Assembly (NCBI GenBank): GCA_027575765.1
Contig: JANBPT010000321.1
Location: 1-44,748 of the forward strand
DNA: 44,748 nucleotides
Source: Tieghemiomyces parasiticus
Lineage: Eukaryota; Kickxellomycota; Dimargaritomycetes; Dimargaritales; Dimargaritaceae
Reading direction: 5' to 3'
Position 1 is the first letter of the stretch; every line of letters starts with the position of its first letter. Both the position numbers and the translations under genes were made by a program. The notes beneath the pieces were generated by a model, which worked only from the letters and a program-made list of their open reading frames with translations, searched no databases and was not told the DNA's origin. Shown here in pieces: positions 9,508 through 19,600 of this stretch.

Positions 9508-12500
9508 CTTGGGCAAAACAAGTAAAGTGAAGACTGCGCAAGACGGACGATACGTGAGCTAGGGTAAAACTCAATACAGAATCGTACACAATGATACGAA
9601 AAATAGATGGTTTCCTGTAATAACGAATCAAGGATGGATATGGTACGGTTGTGGACGAAAGTGGCACGAAACAGCGGATGGAGTGGGGCTAGGAAACTAG
9701 CTGCAACTAACTACGCGGATTATATATAGGCTGGGGGCCTGGAGGGTAGGTGTGAGTAGTATGTGGTAAAACTTTTTCCGAAGGTAGAGTAATTGAGGGT
9801 AGGGACGCGGACCACGGTGGAAAAAATGGGGCGAGCGTGATGGGGGTAAGTGGTTGGAGAGAATGGCGTGGAGGTGATGTGATAGGGATAGTAAGTACTG
9901 TATCGACCAACGGGAGGGGGAAGTCGAGTTGGTAAGCCAACCCGTTACCGATGCGGCGTATCGTTCTGGTGGCAAGGCGGTATAACAGATCCCTCTTGGG
10001 AAGACAATAAGAGTATGCGTAGAAACGGAAGGGGGTTTACGGGCCACGAAGTGCAGCTAGAACTCGGCCTGGGAAAATCAATAAAAAAAGAAGGGTGCGC
10101 AGGGTCGGTGTGAGGGCGGGCAAGGGGGTGGGGACGAACTAAGGTGGTGTCTATTGGTAGATTAAGAAAGTTATATCAGAGCACTCGGAGCCGGAATGGG
10201 GCTTACTTAGTGAGTAGATGTGTCACGATTGGACAGTAGGGAGTGTAGCCGCGCGGGTGGTGGCGTGCGTGGTCACGCTGCTTATTGGTTCGGAGTGAAG
10301 GGCTTACAGTTGAGGATAATTCGTGCGCTGGGAAGGGGCAGTTTACCAAGTCAGAGGCAGATGAGGAGACCAGTCCCAAAGCACGCCATTCAGTTAGTGT
10401 GAAGAACGGGGGGGGGGAGGCAATATTGGAAGGCGTGTTGATGGAACGAATCAGGAGAGAGAGGAGGGGGGAGACAGTTAACATGCTGTGATGTGGGCCG
10501 AGACCTAATTGGTCATGTTGTAGAATTCGGGGGTGGCGCACCCGATCCCTTGTGTATTTTGTTAGCCCCCATAGTTCCTGAACGCCGTCAGGACCCGGTG
10601 GCAGTTGGGTATGCAAGGGAACCATTTAGTAGAGAATGCATCGGAAGGATCCTCATTGAAGGCGGTGGCGGCTGAAAATTGTGCGAGAGACCCCCCGTAA
10701 ATATGGCGTGGTTTGCCCGAATCCCTAGTTCCTCACTAGAAGAGTGGGATTAGCAGCCCGCAGTTATGAAAGGAGCAATGGTGCAAAAAGCCGAGTGCAC
10801 TGAGGCCAACTGTAAGATGGGCCAAAAGAGAAGGATGATCGAGGTGACTTCCAAGAAAAAGGAACTCGGGTGGCCAATGCATTACAGGCTGGAGCCAAAG
10901 GTCCTTCAATGACCTGCTCTAAGGTTGGCTATCGCTTACTTGTTCTGAAGACCGATTGCACAGGAGCGGGGAAGCGATCCTAACCGTTGCCTAGGCAAGT
11001 ACGGTGGAGCGGCCGCCGTCGATCAGAGGTGCAGTAAGTAGCTTGCGCCGCAGGCTAGGGGAGCCACGAATTGCAACCGGGGAAGACAACTCGGTGAAGG
11101 AAGTGCGGAGGTGGAATTGAAGTAGCGCCCGAGTGAAAAGCTTGACAAACAGGAGTCAGTGTATAATGTAAGGGGTATCCGGGTTCGGCGGTGTATGGCT
11201 TATATACCTACCGGACCTCAACCCCCTGGAGGGAACGCCGCTCACCTAGTCAGTATCTGCTTTCTTTAGTCGTACGTTCTACAAAGTGTATGCCCGACCC
11301 GTTTCAAGGCCGACGGGGGCCAAGTAAGTGCGGCGGGCGATGGCGAAATGGAACCGCCAAATGAGAGCATACAGGCTTTCGGCGCGGGTTTGCCTGGACT
11401 CGCAACACCGGCTGTGCCGCTGTGGGGTCCGTGTTTCTCCATTGCACGCCACTAGTGAACTGTGTCATGGCAGCGTTTGCGGAAGATATCATTAACCGCT
11501 CCTCGAATAAGCATAGTCGAAAAGGCCGCAGCCAGATCCGCGCAGGGCCGGTGTAAGCTCGATTCCAACTATTGACTTGCCACCTCCGACCCCGTTTGTC
11601 AATGCGCAAAGAGCCCGCTGGTTGTGGAACTGAGTGGCCATCGAACCATGGCTGGCTTCCCACACATTTACTGACTATAGGCGAGAGTTTAGCACGTCAC
11701 CCTATGGCGCCATTTCAGGCCTATCACAAAACACGTGCCCGGCACTATCCGCTCTTCCCTCCCCCGTTAACACGCTGGACAATGTTTGGTGCATATGACA
11801 GGAGCCCGCAGTACCCCCCGCTCCTCCACCTCCCCATATTACACACGCAAAAAAAAGTGGGGTGGGTAACTTTCTCATCTATCCGCGCCGATTCGGCGCC
11901 ACCACAGTCGACCCTTTCGGAAAGAACCCGTGAGAGCTACAGCTATGGTAGGCCAGCACGCTTCCCCATCTGGTGGGCCTGAGGGAAGCGGTAAGGTACG
12001 CCGCCAATCCTGCCATATCCTCTTCCCTAAGCGTTTATGAGCTGCTCTCGAAATGGATGGATCACGGTGGCTTGTTTTATTGCAGACTGACTCGGAGGCT
12101 GCGCCGCTAATTTTGCCCCCCCCCGCAAACGTGGCCACATGGCTACCGTACATAAAGTAGTGATCCTTGGATATCCAATGAATATATATAGATGCATACA
12201 TACAACCACTATATTCTGCCACAGACTACTCATCGCCACGTATTTTCGAACTTGGGGCAGGCCAGGCATGCAGGTGACCGTCTTGCCACATGCAGGTCCG
12301 CCCAGCCCGATTTACTCCGGTCGAACATGCCTAAGACCAGAGCAGGGTCAACAATATTGATCCAATTTCCACCGGGAGAAAGTGGAAGTGCACCCGGTCT
12401 CGAGGACTGTCTTCCCGGTTCCCACTCCGCTAGCGGTTTTCGCCGCGTACGGCATGATGGAAAACATTCTTTCCGGTCATCTTACATCCCCACTCGTCAG

Positions 12501-13051
12501 GGCTAAGGCCTGGCCTGCCCTCCACAATATTGCAAGCTGTGGTGACCAGTGGCCGTTCAGCGAGTTAGTGTCAGCCGATCAAGAGGATTGCCTGTAAAAC
12601 ATGGTCACCTATTGCATTCTTTGCGATGGACAGCGCTCTGGAGGCTTTCTAATCTCAGGATTATGGCACCATGGTAAGGGGCGTGTAAAGAAAGCTCATG
12701 TGTTCTCCCAGCTATCATTTGATCCCGGCTCTCACCAGCTGAGCGCGATAGATATCCTAAACTTCGGCCCAAACAAGGTCCCCGGGAAGGGGTGGCGTTG
12801 GCCAGGGTGTCCTCCGATTGGGGTTGGTTCCTTAGCAATAGGTATATGCAGACTTTGGCCACAAGTGCCTATGGAGATTCCCCATTCGCTGTCGGATTGG
12901 TATGGGCGAAAGACCAAGGGGAGTGGAAATAAGCCGGCTGCCTGAGGGCCGGATGCGTCATGTTCCATAGTGGAGCCTTCCCATTGCTTTGCCATGCTTT
13001 GGGTTCAATGCACTATAGTCCGTCTTGCAGCCCCTTCCCGCCTTCACCACC
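9508..13051. other. Long spacer without a supported gene
   Basis: Apart from the presumed SAM synthetase promoter and non-coding exon near 9.5-9.7 kb, and the promoter of the small gene at 13052, I see nothing functional. The open frames are short, overlap on opposite strands and lack the codon bias of the real genes. I found no tRNA, no transposase or reverse-transcriptase motif and no obvious terminal repeats. Confidence 0.5.
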
Positions 13052-13707
13052 ATGCTTCGCCATCCGGTCGCCGATGAACGCTTGGAAGCCAACGGCCACC
13101 TTCTAGGATCTCTGGTCGCCGAACACCCGGAACCCGGGACTGCGACCCAGCCCGACAACCCGGCCCATGCCACGCGCTATTCCCCTCCGTCGCTTGTTCT
13201 ATCGCTACTTCTTGTCTATGTCGGTTGGAGCTACTTCCACTGGCTGGAACTCCCCGACGTTGTCCGCAACGACAGCCGGGTCAACCAGTAAGTTTCGGAG
13301 TGTGATGTGGTATCGACCAATACTGAAGGCTACTTTACCTTGCTATCAGCCCCGAATACCTTATTTTTCGTACTAACGCTTATCCTTATATGATGGCTGG
13401 CATCTTACCAACCCCCCCCTCCCATCACAATCGCAGTGACTTACTCTACGCCAGCCTTCTCGCTCTAGTGCCTTTCGTCACCATCATGCTCTACTTCCGC
13501 TTCTATCTCAAAGCCCTTTGCGGGGTCAGGGTGGACTGGCGGCGCGGTGAGGATTTCTACCCCGTGGCTGTGCGGACCGCCTCTGCGAGCATCGTTCTGA
13601 CCTATGTGCTTCTCTTCCTCGCCCTGCGCCACGTCTGGGGATTTTTTGGTGTGGCTCACCTCACCGTCGTCTCGTTTGGTCTGATCGGTGTGGTACGCCT
13701 CTTGTGA
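13052..13707 (+). CDS. Unidentified four-TM small membrane protein (2 exons)
   Basis: Reconstructed as exon 1 13052-13287 and exon 2 13437-13707, giving 168 residues. The start is ATG with CACCACC context; the frame upstream opens only from a TTG. The 149-nt intron has a GTAAGT donor, a perfect TACTAAC at 13371-13377, and the first downstream AG (13435-13436) as acceptor. The spliced codon is CA+T, and the frame continues to TGA. The first 45 residues are polar. Hydrophobic segments follow at about 46-64, 80-106, 125-145 and 148-167, so it is a probable four-pass membrane protein, perhaps of the ER. I do not recognise the family. It converges with TOM22. Confidence 0.75.
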
Positions 13708-13950
13708 CCGGGTCAAGGGAACAGTCATTTATCCCTGAAGAACTAAAAGGGGCGGAGTCGAATCATCTGTATAACACATTTTTATGTATGGGCCGGGCTA
13801 ACACGGCAATGTGATGTCGGAAACGGGAAGTACATGGGGCCCGCCGGCTCGCTAGGCAGACAACTAATGGGTGGTGGAAAGGAAAGAACAAAAACGAGGG
13901 CCGTTGGGCAAGGACGGGTCGGAGAGTTCTATTCCCCGCGGACTAGCGAT

Positions 13951-14457
13951 TTAGAAGCCGGGAGGAGCTAGGCTGGGGGGACTGGGTTGGCCGGGGGCGG
14001 AGGCCTGGATGGGGGCACCTGGTGGGTAGACGCCGGGCTGGAGCCCACCTTGGGGTGACGCAGGCTGGGTAAGAGCGGCCTCGTTCTCGTACTGGGCCAG
14101 CGCCTGGTCCTTCTCAGATTCGAGGGCCAGCGGGACCAATAGCACCAGGGCCGACGTGGACAGCACCCAGGCGACCTTGCCGAACAGGTTAATGCTCGAG
14201 CAGCCAGTGTTGACCATCGTACTCACGAAATTGCTCATGGCTGTGCGCTGCGACAACGGAATGATGTCCTTGAGGGCCGTGATCCGGTCGAGGAGGGATT
14301 CCTCCTCGTAATAATCGTCTTCGTCGTCGTCCAGGTCCGAACCAAGCTCGGAACCCTCCTCGTCGTACTCCGAACCTGAAACGTCCGTGTAGTCCTCGTC
14401 ATTCTCTTGGTCGTACTCGTCGACGTCCAGAGCTCCCAGTTGTTCGATCTTCACCAT
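13951..14457 (-). CDS. TOM22: Mitochondrial import receptor subunit TOM22
   Basis: A 168-residue, single-exon protein starting at ATG 14457. Tom22 is the central receptor and organiser of the TOM complex in the mitochondrial outer membrane. It passes presequence precursors to the Tom40 pore. The N-terminal cytosolic part is very acidic (about 11-53, mostly Asp, Glu and Tyr), as expected for the presequence-binding arm. ESLLDRITALKDIIPLSQR (about 53-71) and the membrane helix near 91-111, with its preceding SSINLFGKVAW, are typical. The C-terminal intermembrane-space tail is rich in Pro, Gly, Gln and Ala (about 130-168) and longer than in many homologues. Identification is by overall layout and the helix motif. 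Confidence 0.9.
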   Translation of the reverse strand: MVKIEQLGALDVDEYDQENDEDYTDVSGSEYDEEGSELGSDLDDDEDDYYEEESLLDRITALKDIIPLSQRTAMSNFVSTMVNTGCSSINLFGKVAWVLSTSALVLLVPLALESEKDQALAQYENEAALTQPASPQGGLQPGVYPPGAPIQASAPGQPSPPSLAPPGF

Positions 14458-15021
14458 GTTGGTAGATAGGTATGTGTGTGTGGGGGGGGTAGGCTAAAGG
14501 AAACTAGCGGAACTAAACTAAGGAAAGGGAAGAAGTAGGAATCAGGTAAGTGAATCGGAGTTAGTCGATCGTCAATGGAACCAGAAACAAATATACACTC
14601 CCTCGAGACAAACGGGAGAAGGGATTGTGAGAGGATCGTATGGGGCACGGGGGGAGGCGCCGGGAGGTTTCGGTCAGTGGCTTTACTGGCTCATGGCGCG
14701 GCAGGATGGTTAACGGTAAGCAGATTATCTAGTTACCTTGCCTTCTCCCTTTCTTCGGCTCTTCTTCGTAATGTTGACCCATTAAGGCCCCCTTCATACA
14801 CCAGTCGAGCAGGGGAGGCCCAGGTGCTGTTCAGCTGTGCTGCGCAACATGCGTCACCCACAGGGCCCAAACTCTTCGTAAGGGCTGAAACTAAGATCAC
14901 GTGATCATCATGTAAAAGCCGAGGGTTCTAGGAATATATGGCACAAAACCCAAGTCGGCCGAACAGCGGAGGATCTCATCAGAACGTGAATTTATTGGGC
15001 ACGATGCTCAAAACTATATCG
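14458..15021. other. TOM22 upstream region
   Basis: This stretch lies between the TOM22 start and the end of the next minus-strand gene. It should hold the TOM22 promoter and the neighbour's 3' UTR. A GT-rich run followed by eight G residues lies just upstream of TOM22 (about 14471-14489). No gene is supported. Confidence 0.45.
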
Positions 15022-15739
15022 CTATTTCTTGCTGAGATCCTTGAACTCTTCCTTCTCCTCTGGCGTCAGATTCCAGAACTCGTCGAGTTTGCGGCGGTGC
15101 CATTGTTGAAGCTGGAGAGGTTGGGAGGGGCATAGGATAGGGAAACGAGCACGAACCCGGTAGCCGTGAGTAAGTAATGGGTTCTGGAAAGTAGTCACGA
15201 GAGGGCGGTGGAAATGGCGTACCAAGCCCAAAATCGGGGATACTTACCGAGGTGAAAGCGTGGTGGTGGTCTCCGTAATCGGCCCAGAATACACCCCAGT
15301 AGGCGAAGGCTGAGTGCGACGTAGCGTCGGCGGGAGGTTTGCGACCGAGGTGAAGCAGTAGACCAGGTTAGCAGGTGGTTCCCGACCCTTGTACTCGAGC
15401 ATGGGCCGCGTATTGAGAGCCCCGTCCTCTCCGCTACAACGAAACAAACGGTGGAATGCTTCTCTACCAAACGTATATAGACCGGCGAGGGTTTTAGTGG
15501 AGGCCCACAATCGACTTACCGGCACAGACAACGTGGGCCATAAAGTGAATCTTGCGCTGTCCCATGCTGGGCTTGAGTCGTTCAGGTCGGTGCATCCGGC
15601 GGAAGTACTTGGCCCGTAGGTCTGGCCGCGTGCTAAACCGGTTGCCCACCCGGCGACCAATGTAGTATTCCGGGATCTCGGCTGTACCTTCCATGGGGCC
15701 CGCAGAGGGTTGCGGCGCTGGTAGTGGGTGGTCGGTCAT
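15022..15739 (-). CDS. Unidentified small one-TM protein, possibly mitochondrial (3 exons)
   Basis: Reconstructed on the minus strand as exon 1 15520-15739, exon 2 15248-15309 and exon 3 15022-15111, giving 123 residues. Both introns (210 and 136 nt) start GTAAGT. They end at CTCAG and CTCCAG, the first with a TGCTAAC-type branch site. All junctions keep frame. The protein has a polar N-terminus with IGRRVGNRFSTRPDLR. A basic stretch (KPSMGQRKIHF) precedes one hydrophobic helix, AHVVCAAFAYWGVFWADYG. A charged C-terminus ends EEKEEFKDLSKK. The basic flank, short length and single helix resemble accessory subunits of respiratory complexes, but I cannot name a family. Codon use is as GC-rich as in the neighbouring genes. 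Confidence 0.7.
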
Positions 15740-16620
15740 AACGGGAATTATTTTAATTTCGGGAAGAGATTGAAGGTGCTGTGAATGCGGTGCGTGGTTA
15801 TGACTGCGAGAGAAAGATATGCTGCGACATGAGGACAGGGACAGGCATCGCAGGGGCCGGGTAGGCGGCCTACCGTGGCGGAACACGCTGCTACGGCAGC
15901 CTCGGCTTTCGACTTGCGCCCTGTACCGTCCATTACCCCTCTACCTAATGCTGCATACCCACTACCCTAAATGGCGCTTTTGCTTATCACGTGCTATCCT
16001 CAACATTCCGTACTAGCCGCGGGCCTGCATGCATGCTGGTCTGTGGTATACGACGGGAACTATATGCGCAGCTGGTTGCAGCAGCCTCGGCGAGCGTGAT
16101 ACCCTGTACCACGACAGACCATGTCGTAGGATTTATCGGTCTCTTCTTTATATGCCTAAAAAGTTCACTGTAGGTCAGGCGGAGACCGCGGAGAAGACGG
16201 GTAGTTCCTGGGTTTACTGGCAGCGTAGACTCGTGCACTGCGAGTTTACTGTGCTACCTTGCCTTGTCCACATAATTTTGGTCCCGCTTGAGGGCTATCG
16301 TCGGTGAGGGTAAGTCCTGGGAATCGGGTGTGGCTGGCTGCCTGCTTGCTGGTTTTTCGACACCCGCCTCGTTGAAACCACCTTCACCTTGCGTGCTCTT
16401 CCATACCCGTTGGTTACCATCCCTGTTCGTCTTCCTCATTTATCGCCGAACGCTTGCGGTTCAAATATATATATTACGTGTTATTGCCTCACTGTACCGA
16501 TTCCTGCCCGTCGGCACGATTATATTTTTCTACCGCATGAGAGTAACCCTCTCTAACACTCTTCGCCACTTCTTCAAACACTGATTCACCGGCTTTAATT
16601 TCCACCCCCCCGTGACCAAC
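15740..16620. other. Divergent promoter region
   Basis: This region separates the minus-strand three-exon gene from the plus-strand ZFC3H1-like gene, so it should carry both promoters. A TATA-like run (TATATATATTA, about 16465-16476) lies roughly 150 nt upstream of the ATG at 16621. No coding sequence is convincing. Confidence 0.45.
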
Positions 16621-19600
16621 ATGGCCTCTCCCAACGATACGGCCGATCCACCACCGGTTGTACAAAACACGACCCCCATGACGAGCACCTCTAGTTCTCT
16701 CGCCACCAAGCGCATGTCCAGCACCCATAAGCTTGCTCAAAAGCTGCTGGCTCTGGGCCAAACCGAAGCGGACCTCCGCAAGCGCTACGCTGGCTCGGAA
16801 GCCTTTATTGCCTGCTTGGACGAGATCCGCGGCCAACGAGGAGGGTTACCAGGCCCTGCCGCCGAAGTCAACTGTAGCTCCGGTACCGCCTCCCCCACTA
16901 CTATGGCCAAGGCGGCGACTGAAGCCGACGGGAGCGACGGTGACGCATTTATTACCAGCACTGTGGCGGCCATCAAATCCGAGCCCCCGGAGGAGGCTCA
17001 CGGATTGTCAAGTGCCGATACCGAGATAATCGTTTTGTCCGACGACTCAGAGCGGCCATCATCTCCCGCCAGTTCTGAAGAGGAAGGAGAAATACCCGAT
17101 GATGGGGTAACGGGCTCGTCTGACCGTGGCCGTTACGATCACTGGCCCCAGGAACGGCGCATGATGGACGGTTCGGATAACACAGCTGACTGGCGCATCC
17201 ACTCTCGTACCGCGCCCGAATCTGTATCCCGTAGTGATTCTGATATGGATACAGAAGACAGTGAAGACTACCAATCTTACGCCACATACCGGCGTAACCG
17301 ACGCTTAATGGAATCCCCGTCGTCATCGCCGCCTCCGCCGCCGCCTTTGGATAATGGGTTCGGCTCTCACCGGCCACTTAATTACCCCGAAGCCCCGCGG
17401 CAACCCACCTACTCCTCAGCCACCCCGTACTCGCCATCATGCAATGTCCATTCCTTTGGTCACCCGGCGGCGGCCACACGTCATGTCTACGCCTCCCCCC
17501 TTCACTCTTTCGTTAATTCCCCCGACTCCGCCCTACACGAGTTAGCCATCAGCGATAGCGAGAGCGATGTGCAGTCCGATGGCGAGCCCGACTTACACAC
17601 CCAGATCATTCGTACCTGTCTGGGCCAGCATGCGCTCGCCCGCAGCACGAGCGGGCCCGGTAGCCATAGGGCGAGCACACCGGTCGATCCCATAGCCCTA
17701 GCCCGCCTCGACGAGCAAGAGGAACGCATCGCTCGTATGAAGCAAATAATCGAGCGGATGGAGAGCACTAAGCAGACAACCAATGCGGTCGCGTCGCCCC
17801 AGCAGGCTGTCCGGAGTCCGGTCTCCACGACTGCGTCCCCCCAACTGGCTGCCAGCAGCCCGCCCACCGCGGTACAACCTTCTCGACCGGTGGCCCGCAA
17901 CCCGCCGACCGATCCGCGCCTCCAACTCATCACCGTGGACCTCCCGGCGGAACTGCCGCCGCCCTCTGACCCGTCTTCCCCCGCCTCGCTCGATTCGGAG
18001 CGAGCTGACCCGGCCCCAGCTGCTCGCGAACTAGCCAAACTGATGGCCGTCCTGCATGTGCGCGAACGCCAGGCCCAGACCCTCTTCACTCAGTACCAGG
18101 AGCGCCTACAGAAAACCGCCGATCTCAAGCGAGCATGGCAGGCTGCCCGGGCCCAGCTCTCGGGGGATCGCAAGGCCTACAATATTGCCGCGCGCGAGCT
18201 GGATCGCCTGCGGGATCGAATCCAAACACATAAGACTCGCCTCCTGAATTGGGAGGTGGATCCGGAGGACGAGGCCAGCGACCACGTCACCGAAGATACA
18301 CCGTCCGCCGAGTGCAATCTGCCCATCGGGGCCCCAAAGGTGGTCCCTGGTACGACCATCGCTCCCCTGGGTGAGCTCAAACGCAAGCTTTCAACTTTGG
18401 AACGCGAGCACGCCGAGCTGCGCGAGGAGCAGGTGGTCTCTCGTAAGAAACCGGCGGCCCACGTTTCGTCCTCGATTCCCGCACCTCTCGTCCCGGCCGT
18501 CCCCGACATGACTCCCCCATCGACCACCACCCGCCCCGCCCGCTGTCTGGTTCTCATTGACGCCTGGGCCCGCCAGCACCCGTTCGACCGGTACGATGTC
18601 GCGGTTGGGCCTGCACTGCCGGCCACTGTGCAGATCAAAGCCCAGGCCACGGCGACTGCCGACGCCGACACGTGGTTTCCGGCCTCTACTTTCCGGTACT
18701 GTGCTAGTATGGCTGGGTTTATCGAGTACGAGCCCGACCGTTGGCTGTGGCCCGCCGATGTAATCCCGCTACCCCAAGGTCCCGCCCTCGTCCCGGCCCC
18801 GAAACATAGTACCGATTCGTCCCCGTCGATGCAGCATATCCTGGATCTGGACAAGTTGTTCGCCCCGCCTCGACCCGCCACACCCGGCCCGCAGGTGAAC
18901 GCCACCGCCCTGACCTCCGAGGTGAACGCGGCCCTGCGTCCCTTCCGTGCCTTCCGTCTGCACCCGCTATTTACCGGGGATTTGGCCTCGCTGACCTACA
19001 CGCCGCGAATTGACCCCAATCGCCCGTTTTGCGTCTATGAGACCACGGGTGGAGACTGCCGCGACCCTGGGTGCCAGTCGACTCATTTCCGCGACCTGAC
19101 CCCGAGCGCCGACGACCTGGTGTGTGACCTCTTGGCCTACGTGGAAGGGCGGACCCCCTTGGCCCAGCAGGCCTACCACGACGGCCTGATGCGTCGCCTC
19201 TACGCTGTGGTTGATGGGGCCACCCCTGGTCCCGCCGCAATGTCGGACCTGCCCCAGGCCCTGCTGCATACCATCCTGGCCTATCGTCAGGAGCACCTGC
19301 GGGGCCGACTGGCCTCTCTACCGATGTCCCGCGTGGACCTGGCCAGCGACCCGCCCTCGTCCTCCACCACCCCGGCAGAACCATCGCCTGCCGCCGCCGC
19401 CCCATCTGCCGATCTCATTCCGCTAGCCAAGGATGATGAGCTGTTATCAAACGGGGCGTCGTTAGCTTCGCCACCGCCGCTGTTGCGCTGGCTTCGGCAC
19501 CTATCCTCTGACGCGACCGCCCCGACCGGTAACTGGACTGGCCCACGCCCCGCTCTCGATTTTGGTGTGCTCCTAGGCGACCACGCTCCTGTTTTCGCGA

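Noticed and set aside
17502..18905. Minus-strand frames of 195 and 242 codons inside the ZFC3H1-like gene
   Set aside because: Low-complexity shadows of GC-rich codons, with no motifs.
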